A stretch of 39,446 bases of DNA. Origin: an uncultured Oscillospiraceae bacterium. GTDB taxonomy: Bacteria; Bacillota; Clostridia; Oscillospirales; Oscillospiraceae. Location of the stretch: contig CAKTXO010000005.1 in the NCBI GenBank assembly GCA_934630985.1, positions 1 to 39,446 of the forward strand, written 5' to 3'. This document shows, one piece after another, positions 27,601 to 32,974 of this stretch (position 1 is its first letter; each line of letters starts with the position of its first letter). The notes under the pieces were generated by a model. It searched no databases, was not told where the DNA came from, and saw only the letters and a program-made list of their open reading frames with translations. Made by a program: the position numbers and the translations under genes.

Positions 27601-29319
27601 CGCGGCAGTCACCTCCGGCATACCGCCGTCCAGAACCAGGTTTTTCGCAATGCCGATCAGGCCGCCCGCGTTCTGAGTGGCCTTAACGGTACCGCTAACC
27701 GTGACCTTGGCGGTTCCGGACAGGCCGGAAAGCCGGGCACCGTCCTTCATTTCGCCCACCAGACCGCCCGCATTGCTGCCGCTCAGATTCGCTTGGACGG
27801 TGAGCTCATTGGTTTTGGGCAGGGAAAGGACAGAGCCGTCACCCATTTCGCCCACCAGACCGCCGGCGCTGCCGCCGGCCGTTACCTTGGTGACATTCAG
27901 AGCCAGATTGCCCGTCACCTTCACCTGGGCTTTTTCCCCCATCTGGCCTACCAAACTGCCGCCGCTGCCGCCGGCCGTTACCTCGGTGACATTCAGAGTC
28001 AGGCCGCCCGTCACCGTCGCCTGGGCGTTTTTCCCCATCTGGCCTACCAGACTGCCGCCGCTGCCACCGGCATTGATTTTACCGGTGCAGCTCAGGCTGC
28101 CGGAAACCGTCAGGGTGGCATTCTCGCCCATTTCGCCCACCAGACTGCCGCCCGCGCCGGAGGCGGTCTTTACCTTGGTGACATTCAGAGTCAGGTCGCC
28201 CGTCACCGTCACCTGGGCGTTTTTCCCCATCTGGCCTACCAGACTGCCGCCGGTGCCGCCAGCATTGATTATGCTGGCGCAGGTCAGGCTGCTGGCAACT
28301 GTCAGGGCAGCATTCTCGCCCATTTTGCCCACCAGGCCGCCGCCCGCGCCGGAGGCGGAGGGGGCGGCGTTCTCGACAGAATCCCCCGTTTCTTTCTCCG
28401 TGATTTGCTCGTAGTGCTCTAAGGTCAGCTGCGTATTTTCCTCCATCGCACCGCAGAGCAGGCCGGCATTGGCCGCCTTCACGGGGTATCGATAGCCATC
28501 CTTTACAGAAAGCGTAATAGAGCTGCCGGATTTCATAGTGCCGATAATGGGATGACCTTCTGCCTGGGAATTGTAGACGGCAACCTTCCACGCCGAGCCC
28601 GTTCCCCCACCCGTCAACACCTCGGCAAGGAGAGCACCCTCCGCATTGTTGTCGGTCAGCTGCAAATAGCCGGTTGCGGAGTTATTCACCGCGCAGGTAG
28701 CCTGGGAGGAAAGATAGTTGAAAAGAGGCCGGGACAGGGTAAGGTTGGCTTCCCCTTCGCTGTTAAAAATCAGTTTCCCGGCAAAGGGTGCATCGCTGCT
28801 GCCCAGACCTTTGAACTGGTCGGCAACGGAGGACAGGTCGCCGGACTTGAAAACAATCTTAATATTGCTGTTTGCGTAATCGGAAGCGGGCAGAGTAGAA
28901 AGTCCCACCAGCTGGGCAAGGGAGTCGATTTGGTAGGTGTCGCCGATTTTTTTGGGAATCTCCGGCTCCGCGGCGAACAGCGACAGGGCAAGCTCCGTCT
29001 CCGCAGGCTCCGTGGTCTCCTGGGTGGCCTGGGTAGGCTCTGTCTGGGCTGTGGTTTCGGTCGTCTCCGCCGCCTGGGTGGTTTCTTCCAGAACCGTCGG
29101 CGCCTGCGTCTGCATAGTGGCCGAAGGCGCCGTGGTCTGGGGAGGAGCCGGAACCGTTTCGGTGGACTCTTCCGTCGATTCTTTCGTAGGCTCATTTTCC
29201 TGGCTCACTTGGGCGGTAGAAGGCGCAGTATCCTCCTGCCCGTGAACCGGCAGCACAACTATATTCAAAAGCAGACTTGCCGCCAGCATCAGCGCAGTCA
29301 GTCTGATTCTTCTGTCCAT
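18649..29319 (-). CDS. Giant secreted GLUG-repeat surface protein (3,556 residues)
   Basis: ATG 29319 has an AAAGGAA site and begins a signal peptide (MDRRIRLTALMLAAS…, cleavage near residue 29). A Thr/Glu/Pro-rich linker runs to about residue 115. Residues 316-540 are tandem 29-36-residue units containing GGSLVGQMG or GGLVGEMG. More than 20 further GLUG-type motifs (AGGLIG, VGGLYGY, SGGVIGQ) are spread through the rest, implying a very long beta-helical or beta-solenoid rod. The last 300 residues look like ordinary beta-domains. I see no LPXTG signal, no SLH domain and no C-terminal membrane helix, so the attachment to the cell is unexplained. It is the last gene of the SipW-type run, after a TNA-type repeat element. 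Likely an adhesin or fibre scaffold. Confidence 0.85.
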   Translation of the reverse strand: MDRRIRLTALMLAASLLLNIVVLPVHGQEDTAPSTAQVSQENEPTKESTEESTETVPAPPQTTAPSATMQTQAPTVLEETTQAAETTETTAQTEPTQATQETTEPAETELALSLFAAEPEIPKKIGDTYQIDSLAQLVGLSTLPASDYANSNIKIVFKSGDLSSVADQFKGLGSSDAPFAGKLIFNSEGEANLTLSRPLFNYLSSQATCAVNNSATGYLQLTDNNAEGALLAEVLTGGGTGSAWKVAVYNSQAEGHPIIGTMKSGSSITLSVKDGYRYPVKAANAGLLCGAMEENTQLTLEHYEQITEKETGDSVENAAPSASGAGGGLVGKMGENAALTVASSLTCASIINAGGTGGSLVGQMGKNAQVTVTGDLTLNVTKVKTASGAGGSLVGEMGENATLTVSGSLSCTGKINAGGSGGSLVGQMGKNAQATVTGGLTLNVTEVTAGGSGGSLVGQMGEKAQVKVTGNLALNVTKVTAGGSAGGLVGEMGDGSVLSLPKTNELTVQANLSGSNAGGLVGEMKDGARLSGLSGTAKVTVSGTVKATQNAGGLIGIAKNLVLDGGMPEVTAAKITGSSTAGGLIGSYTYSKTGDYYNGSTGYPSVNVNLSDSGGNVGGLYGYVNVRDTAENFYLKGEKAVTVTAAKGNSLGGLVGRYEANSLTAQSLTVNTGEVSLSGNGGDSYGGIIGSVHGDNGVYIEVQKAAPTCTANNNAANHVGGLIGKLDGGGHMLRLSGVTASGLPGNSASGGLVGYMQKGVMYLGEKITITQPGSGGKNGWVLGDRDNTLVYTDQIWNPKKDTTNDIGGWGQVVRSDKLPGVLTYDATKRAVTVAAPNGAEGTYTVGSAAEFAELALRYQLDETHSLKFANGDADLNAAQTIQLTADVNYLENIGITGFQRDVSNTATVSVTLNGNGHTVTLPDIPVYTGGNNHDRQGLFTKTTNLTASNVTVNGKITAHAGSALYIGPLCAETTGTATLEKVTGNTETLVDAEPNNTYGIWDGRIAGILATTPNASFTDCEWTGSIVESTKSDCALGGFYARNNERQDTTIFVKNGRISGKIQKTESKDNAIVGGLAASLRDNGTHKLTIDGLTVDGLTITTNANVASGGLLGYEWLNTRATITGVSVKNSTLDAGTNARFGGLVYTGSGYWRVQKGTATAGIHFVSGNVFTGKSEQNAPSGLIVAKGEKNGNTALYLEIREDAYKAEGTTVNIGGSQYFDEIVGSNQSGNNNGIVSIALPGHALIDRDKCNTYQSQLRGTWVNGKTRYYYNLDAYRDELGYDTKTGAIVDSPNLGTVDNARKLMLWNAYHDCEENLRGYFSAQKGFVISGEINLGGYSFYPTPFINDTSIQNASITFDYDAMNGFETGATNKPLGQSNSQHYQMHTGIFNGGTATNKDQKLNVDGLKLSGTVGRSATGTGALCCGPFTGSSIYDRMYLTIQNVDLAGIRISEKTGNTDPVRPLLIYSLGSYSTLDMSGVKTSTGYDDLKTDKYAASSLIGKVGGTTGKEIRLTFKGMCLDGRPGRNNPPMYGTTGCIFSRALFLESFDYVETTSSGVYNFTEAEKEACTLGQELSNSTTGNIHGRNNDEQRWYYGGKLEGKLVSGSANGWNSFYQNYTRYVNQLENLAVGSTQHELDVNLNTTGLEIGCGTGTDPYIITEFSQLKTLNQVLRDGTAEKWPVNLDTEVLANVQKETGKSFVDTDKHTRYNVNVNGGHVRYTYSPKSGKWEGEDKSIVEPAVMRLYLQNAHYKLEEDITADNNWDGLGHANASQTGSQIIAFGGEIDGAGHTFTIPGSTASQFGGLVKYSMGCVVRNITIEYTGSISLSCTEVPNSEISPSFFGGVVGYAFGGDTILDGVTVSIANPPETKGEYSYLAAVGGYVGLVGGAFNGTSNGGNNKYNKYGGGVVFRGRIGSGLTGGKAEKDSGQFYYNPYVGRVLDGYVLGDGVSLENTNKNYQIPNISSGADLNSHLEIFLSGKNATATVKDAQGLWLLSAIANSGAAAMDKFEAYSFSRPRIGSYEKDDTCLGGVSLTAKTASQCYLSKYVSGDFSKLAALLLTIQFTADCDMRAYGNGFRGIGGSYVCISFGSTFDHTRQLHIQTVDGTKSDGNRAVITLNQQRNEYETEKNKWTVSGSGLFLALRNAENATFSNLILSGNTGITYFDESGSPCEAGKILAKNSNLWDQQKRANMAAAGMLISGFCATRDNAVILNGVTLKDASVNGGSDSLGCATAGGFIGMIGFSTQFQNEAKFIDCTYENLTVRALIMAGGFAGYSAAMKVTVSNTQDVELTGGDIRTTAPFYMTVENSSRQDAGGLFGHIHLNTVGKITPGALEINPAESDAVMTIRNLKVTGTVTEANDTTVGGLVGYESVAKGQTVTVKGVRLEGKVELIGGESANAKTNVGGLFGFLSDAKANQWQNLPDTAYHLSVSDVTIGGEPGSAVRMVNGRQLGGLIGLVKNPGGQMTIDQVSIGSESGSVQILAGSNGSSDCITGGLLGMVCLYPSITLTNIRLNHAAIIGKGVSGGVIGQIDNQSNNKDYATKVQMNNLAIENSDIAACNSQSSVGGLYGYLSKCSANLTGYNILLKNNRIGYLLNDQKNNYRWSVPSEWTGTLPIGLVNGDNGKAGIFGGQRYPNPNGGHSFTLKFTGVSLVQGENTVPTQDFGTALSTGDYLVRADYTGAQVNTSSENDRYPYVTINPVSPLTALLGQNVTGDGACFAGGTSTPIGEKIRFDSSGTENRNLTHTAVEEAREYLTGTETNRPSDMAYFGSFTGDGDNGDYTGGNFPVFVISTTSTDEANRALYSALSLLTNRVMYGKTITNDLDPVPPADMKLSLTNYVYSGGQWRESQDEGSFTLDEATKRIRLNGQYDNQRARFTLLRADFANPADATETVYTLYLPILVKKVFNFRFWAAALAGTSYIQSSYDDLNRLAIVSENEKVTALLGFDYTRTQEEWQKAVNDGENLLWNFLKQLQLSVELPDSTRLVLVDRNNQDKAWYATASQALQKVDSYYELKFTGFRDQTGTNWTPVTLSQLLPLTARALTEAEKADETLTGKFVITADKTQATVQIGETYYRKATDEDENQTQYAITVGELNGELSERYYLTIQAQTEEQRLLNILLTCDDRLTNPAGNGLPTKRLAASETNPTNNGFARNGDENRIIITSCFEQTVSLTTADGQLELISDGNTTVVADVNATIQFKDEKSAQQFQDYASDQSLSQCFNLVLYHYYEDGPKTQVDLTPGTQITAEYRYGGKTWTEHYIVDTATRSYRLTFPEGIPCSDIREHPVTLTAKLTLDFASSYGDQFPIRERENEGILMAVTSTLSYTPQTLTSSTLSTQPPSEDTLHRHFYRGEVSVASLNYDAVGDTEMDSINQLGINGFEGDSAKLRSAASYNVSAVSRAENAKYLRCTLTLSPRNNTGTQPFVSYGAAVPWINCLTGEKMKLSLRYTDSKEEVIEAANPTNTENNVNATYTATFRLDEVLDKNVPLEISADMSLLAGEALEANGMTYANYKIRLEAELLDGNQNAISGSNASDYLVYTNSRIYKNIIPRT
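27700..28370 (-). repeat. Tandem GLUG units inside the giant surface protein
   Basis: Near-identical units of about 87-105 bp encode (A)GGSGGSLVGQMG followed by KNAQVTVTG and LTLNVTKV. Two alternating variants occur: one LTLNVT-type and one ending SLSCTGKIN. The high DNA similarity points to recent expansion by unequal exchange. Confidence 0.8.
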
Positions 29320-29368
29320 TGTCTTGCGTTCCTTTCTGGAAAATGCGTTTTGGAGCAGCACTGCCTCA

Positions 29369-29534
29369 TACTGAACTCCAATTAAAATCTTTAAAAAAGA
29401 TTTTAATTGCCTGAAGGGCATGGAGTTCATATGAGACTTGTTTTGTGATTTCTTTCCTTATAAATCACAAAACAGGCAGCGCCTTCAGGCGATGCCTTCC
29501 TGATTAAAATTAAGATTTTAATCAGGAAATAGTA
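29369..29534. mobile_element. TACTGAACTCC-family MITE, copy B
   Basis: A 166-bp element flanked by TCA on both sides (29366-29368 and 29535-29537). It matches copy A at 13986-14138 except for one substitution and a 13-base insertion (GCCTGAAGGGCAT) in the arm of the first hairpin. The insertion is complementary to the internal CGCCTTCAGGCG hairpin region. The right TCA is the reverse complement of the TGA stop of the upstream gene. It forms most of the leader of the giant surface protein gene. Confidence 0.87.
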
Positions 29535-30473
29535 TCAGGCAGGCTGGAAAGTGACGTATTGCAGAACGTCCTTCTCCCAGGTCTCGTCCTCCGGGATTCC
29601 GTTCACTCTGTAAAATTGGAGCCGGTAGCTGGTGGGCATTCCATCGCCGCCCAGGCTCAGGGTCAGTCTGGCGGTGCCGGCTCCCGCCGTCACGGGAAGC
29701 TCCGCCTGAGACCAGGCGCTTAAAGCTACCTTGTCCGGTTTCCAGGACAGAACCATGGTGGCCTGGGCAGTGCCGTAAATCTCATAGTTAAAGCCGTCCA
29801 GATTCTTGGAATCGGAATAGCTCTTCCGGTCGTCCTGGAACTGGCCGCTCCAGCTTCCGTCTGCGCTTCCGGAGGCGGAAAGCCACAGTCTGGCCTTCAG
29901 CAAATGGCTGCCTATGGTGCAGTTCGGGCAGCTAGCCGGCACCGCCTGCATCTCCACAGTCAGGGTGTTCAGCAGGGTGATGTTTTCCTTGGCGCAGGTC
30001 ACGGCGTAGACATTCTGGGAGGCTATACCGCCGGTCAGGGTCTGTCCGGTCAGGGACAGGCTGCCGTCTGCGGCGAAGGCCTGGCTGTTGATTTTCAGTG
30101 CCGCCACCGCCTGTGCCAGAGCATCGCCGGTGAGCTCTTCTCCGGCGGTATCCCGCAGCCTTGCGGACAGGGTATAGGTGATGTCCTCTTCGTGAACCTT
30201 TTTCAGGTCGCTCTGGGGGTAGTTGCACACGGTCACGGCGGCAGACACGTTACCCTGGCTGCTGACAGAAATCATTTTCAGGGGCATCAGGCTGTCGCTG
30301 CTTTCCCGCAGGTACAGATAGTTGGAGGAAAAGCGGATTTCCGAGGTGGCGGTCTTCGCCACGGTGACGCTTTTGGCGTTGCGGATACTGGAATAGGCAG
30401 CATAGGTGCCGGTAATCAGCAGCAAGCCGCATACCAGGCTGAGCCACAGCGCCCAAAGTCCCTTTCGTTTCAT
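29535..30473 (-). CDS. SipW-type exported protein 6
   Basis: A 312-residue protein beginning MKRKGLWALWLSLVCG and ending its hydrophobic segment in GTYAAYSSIRNAKSV, the pattern of substrates of SipW-type signal peptidases (TasA, camelysin and relatives). The mature part is Ser/Thr/Gln-rich, has a CPNC pair near residue 180 and looks all-beta. No anchor is visible. It overlaps the previous gene by four bases (ATGA) and has an AGGAGGGAG site. Its stop codon coincides with the target duplication of the repeat element at 29369-29534. Likely an extracellular fibre subunit or accessory; the precise role is unknown. Confidence 0.75.
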   Translation of the reverse strand: MKRKGLWALWLSLVCGLLLITGTYAAYSSIRNAKSVTVAKTATSEIRFSSNYLYLRESSDSLMPLKMISVSSQGNVSAAVTVCNYPQSDLKKVHEEDITYTLSARLRDTAGEELTGDALAQAVAALKINSQAFAADGSLSLTGQTLTGGIASQNVYAVTCAKENITLLNTLTVEMQAVPASCPNCTIGSHLLKARLWLSASGSADGSWSGQFQDDRKSYSDSKNLDGFNYEIYGTAQATMVLSWKPDKVALSAWSQAELPVTAGAGTARLTLSLGGDGMPTSYRLQFYRVNGIPEDETWEKDVLQYVTFQPA

Positions 30474-31159
30474 CCCGCACTCCCTCCTGTGGTTTCCTCT
30501 ATGGCACCCAAAGCAGTGGCGACCGTTACATAAATCATTTCGGTTTCCTTATAGAGATTCCGCTTGACCTCTTCGGTCAGTGCGTCCGTATCCCAGTTTA
30601 CCTCCAGCACATAGTACTGAAGCTCCTTCCGAGAAATCTCCCGAGCCTTGCTTGCCTGCCAGTAGACGGGCTCGGCGTTATACTGCACCTTCTTGTTGTC
30701 GCCGAAGGTGATTTTGTGGGTATTCGCCACGCTCAGATTGTCGCCGGATACCAGATCGCTCTCCTGATAGTAAAATTTCCCCACCTGACCGGTGAAGCCA
30801 TCGAAAACGCTCTGGCTGGCGCGGTAAATCTTGTAGCTCAGGGGCAGATTGGTGGTGTGAGAAAGCTGGAGCATGTACTCGGTGCGGGCGGTGGCGTAGA
30901 CGCCGAACACGCACCGGGTGCCTTGGTCGGAATTGATGTCCAGGCTTCCCAGGGAAATCTGGGAGGTATCCACGCCTGTCTCGTCCTTCAGGTACAGAAT
31001 CGGCATCTGCATCCGTGTCACCGTGAACAGGCCACGCTGATAGTTCAGCCAGGCCAGGGTGCCCATAACGGCGGCAACCAGAGCCGCCATTCCCAGTGCC
31101 AGCACCAGCTGCCGCTTCTGCCAGCGGCTGCCTTTCTCCCGGTTCTTTTCAGGCTCCAT
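30470..31159 (-). CDS. SipW-type exported protein 5
   Basis: A 229-residue protein with a short basic N-terminus, one hydrophobic segment (about residues 18-38) ending in GTLAWLNYQRG, and a compact beta-rich mature part with VFGVYATARTEYMLQL and YYVLEVNWDTDAL. The signal resembles SipW-type substrates but is less canonical. An AAAGGAGG site precedes the ATG, 20 bases after the previous stop. Its stop overlaps the start of exported protein 6, so the two products are probably made in equal amounts. I do not recognise a named family. Confidence 0.7.
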   Translation of the reverse strand: MEPEKNREKGSRWQKRQLVLALGMAALVAAVMGTLAWLNYQRGLFTVTRMQMPILYLKDETGVDTSQISLGSLDINSDQGTRCVFGVYATARTEYMLQLSHTTNLPLSYKIYRASQSVFDGFTGQVGKFYYQESDLVSGDNLSVANTHKITFGDNKKVQYNAEPVYWQASKAREISRKELQYYVLEVNWDTDALTEEVKRNLYKETEMIYVTVATALGAIEETTGGSAG

Positions 31160-31179
31160 GCCGATTCCTCCTTTCCGTT

Positions 31180-32103
31180 TCAGGATAGTTTATCGCCGGT
31201 GAGCCGAAGCCCAATGGCGTACATTGCGTTTTTCTGCTGGTCGCCGCCGATGTACTGGTCGGCGGCATCGTACATTGCGCTCAGCTGCTCATCGGTGAAG
31301 CTGTCCTGTCCGGAAGACTCCTCCTGATAGAACAGCCAGTCAAAGTGCTCCGCCTTCCAGCCGGTGAGAACACTGCCAAAGCGCGAGGCCTTGGCGTCCT
31401 CCCAGGTTTTTGGCCAGCACCAGTCCACAGTCACCTCAATGGGCTTGCCCTGCTCCGCCCCGGTAAAATCCAGGGTATAGCCGCCGCCTTCATAGTAGGC
31501 CGTCTGGTTTCCGGTGCTGAAGGCAAACAGCAGATGCCCCTGCATCAGCTTCTGAGCAGTGTCATCCCTGCGCAGGGTCATCCGGTCATCGGTTCCCTCC
31601 AGAAGGATCATATCCAGTTGGAACCGGATTTTCAGATCCCCGGTGTCCCAGGGAATTACATAAAAGCGCATTTTCCCGCTGATGCCCGGTCGAATGCCCT
31701 CGGCCTCGGTGCTGAGCAGGTTGCCGATGTTGGCATCCTTGCCCATCCGCCAGGAGACCAGCTGCTTTCCGGCAGTCCAGCTCCATTTGTCGGTGCTGCC
31801 GGGAGGAACATAGCCCGCCGGAAGGGTCTCTCCCTCCGGAATAGTGGCGTATTCCTCCGGAAGGGGCTCTTTCAGCTGGGCAATTTCTCCGGCGCTGGCA
31901 AGATCGAAGCCGTAGGCACCCAGCCGAACCGCCATGCCCTGCGCCGTTACCGCCCCCGCGCTGCAAAACCAGGCGTAGCAGGCCACGGCAATGACGATCA
32001 GCGCCGCCAGGGCAAGCAGTCCGCTGTGGACGATCTGCTTTCTGGCTTCCTTTTCCAGTTCCGCCCGGGTCATGCCGGAAAAGCGGTTATTTTTTTCTGC
32101 CAT
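31180..32103 (-). CDS. SipW-type exported protein 4
   Basis: A 307-residue protein. A charged cytoplasmic segment of about 28 residues (SGMTRAELEKEARKQ) precedes one membrane segment that ends in ACYAWFCSAGAV. The outside part has DTGDLKIRFQLDMILLEG and GQPIEVTVDWCWPK-like strands (the actual text is GKPIEVTVDWCWPK). The long N-terminus is unusual for a cleavable signal, so it may stay membrane-bound. An AAGGGGGC site precedes the ATG. The repeat element at 32147-32364 separates it from the second signal peptidase. With the element and one TSD copy removed, the two frames join without a stop. The function is unknown beyond export. Confidence 0.72.
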   Translation of the reverse strand: MAEKNNRFSGMTRAELEKEARKQIVHSGLLALAALIVIAVACYAWFCSAGAVTAQGMAVRLGAYGFDLASAGEIAQLKEPLPEEYATIPEGETLPAGYVPPGSTDKWSWTAGKQLVSWRMGKDANIGNLLSTEAEGIRPGISGKMRFYVIPWDTGDLKIRFQLDMILLEGTDDRMTLRRDDTAQKLMQGHLLFAFSTGNQTAYYEGGGYTLDFTGAEQGKPIEVTVDWCWPKTWEDAKASRFGSVLTGWKAEHFDWLFYQEESSGQDSFTDEQLSAMYDAADQYIGGDQQKNAMYAIGLRLTGDKLS

Positions 32104-32146
32104 TCCGGCTGCCCCCTTTCGGTTACGTTTCTTCGGAATGTGTTTG

Positions 32147-32364
32147 GGAAGCTCTGATTAAATCGGCAAGAGCTGGGAGCGAGAGATTTTGTTCTCAGGC
32201 AAGGTTTGGAAAATGGAGGAATACTGTATGTACCCGCAAGGGGTATGCCGCATCCGTAAGCCAGCTTCGCTGGCAACGGCTGCGCTATATTTCCCATTTT
32301 TCAAACCGCAGACTGGGGGCAAAAGATCCGCTACCCAGCCGCAGACGATTTATTCAGAGTTTCC
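32147..32364. mobile_element. Foldback MITE, GGAAGCTCTG family, copy 2
   Basis: A 218-bp element with ends GGAAGCTCTGATTAAATC and (inverted) GGAAACTCTGAATAAATC. It is flanked by exact TTTG duplications (32143-32146 and 32365-32368). It has the same tip insertion as copy 1. Its right end supplies the last four codons and the TAA stop of the second signal peptidase gene. Confidence 0.9.
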
Positions 32365-32961
32365 TTTGCTTTTTGCCTGGATTTCCTCCAAGGCCTGCCG
32401 GATGGCGGCTTCTTCCTCCTGCCGAGCCAGATCTTTGGCGATTTTAACCGCGTGCCACAGGTTCCAGAGCAGAATTCCCAGCAGAGGCAGCAAAATCACA
32501 CTGCCAAACACCAGAGGGCTGGACAGCACGGCTACCGCCTTGCCCCAGCCGGTGGACACATGCACGGCCTTGCCCACCACCATGTCCACCCGGACGGGAT
32601 AGGTATCCTCCAGCACGTTGGCGTCGCCCTTGGTACAGAAAATTTTCTCGCCGTTTTCGGTCTGAATGTCCACCACCCGGTGGGTGTTCACCGCCCCCTC
32701 CAAGGTTGGGTCTGGGGAGAAAAAGGAAATTACGTCCCCAATCTGAATCCGATCCGTGTCGGTTTTTTTCACCAGAAGCAGGGAGCCTTCCGGAATCTCC
32801 GGCTCCATGCTGCCGGTGAGCACCCGGAACACGCTGAAGCCCATTACCTGGGGCACCTGCCCCGCCGGGGTGAGCACCACACTGAGAAGCACAAACACCG
32901 ACGCCAGAATCAGCGCGATGGCGGCTCCGTTGAAAATTTTCAAAAACCAGCTTTTTTTCAT
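32350..32961 (-). CDS. ER/SipW-type signal peptidase I, second copy
   Basis: A 203-residue membrane serine protease. The N-terminal membrane helix is at about residues 10-33; the catalytic Ser lies in VLTGSMEPEI, and a His in GAVNTHRVVDI replaces the Lys of ordinary bacterial signal peptidases, as in SipW and ER-type enzymes. TKGDAN and VVGK box motifs follow. A second membrane helix (about 148-170) leads to a cytoplasmic Glu/Ala-rich coiled-coil tail. The last residues GNSE and the stop come from the repeat element at 32147-32364, so the original C-terminus was different. The ribosome binding site is weak, and the start lies 13 bases after the DUF2357 gene. It probably processes exported proteins 4-6. 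Confidence 0.88.
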   Translation of the reverse strand: MKKSWFLKIFNGAAIALILASVFVLLSVVLTPAGQVPQVMGFSVFRVLTGSMEPEIPEGSLLLVKKTDTDRIQIGDVISFFSPDPTLEGAVNTHRVVDIQTENGEKIFCTKGDANVLEDTYPVRVDMVVGKAVHVSTGWGKAVAVLSSPLVFGSVILLPLLGILLWNLWHAVKIAKDLARQEEEAAIRQALEEIQAKSKGNSE

Positions 32962-32974
32962 GGTCAGTTATCAG

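Noticed and set aside
21079..28422. A 2,447-codon open frame on the plus strand
   Set aside because: It is antisense to the giant GLUG gene. The repetitive, GC-rich coding strand leaves few stops on the other strand, and the translation has no signal, domain or sensible composition.
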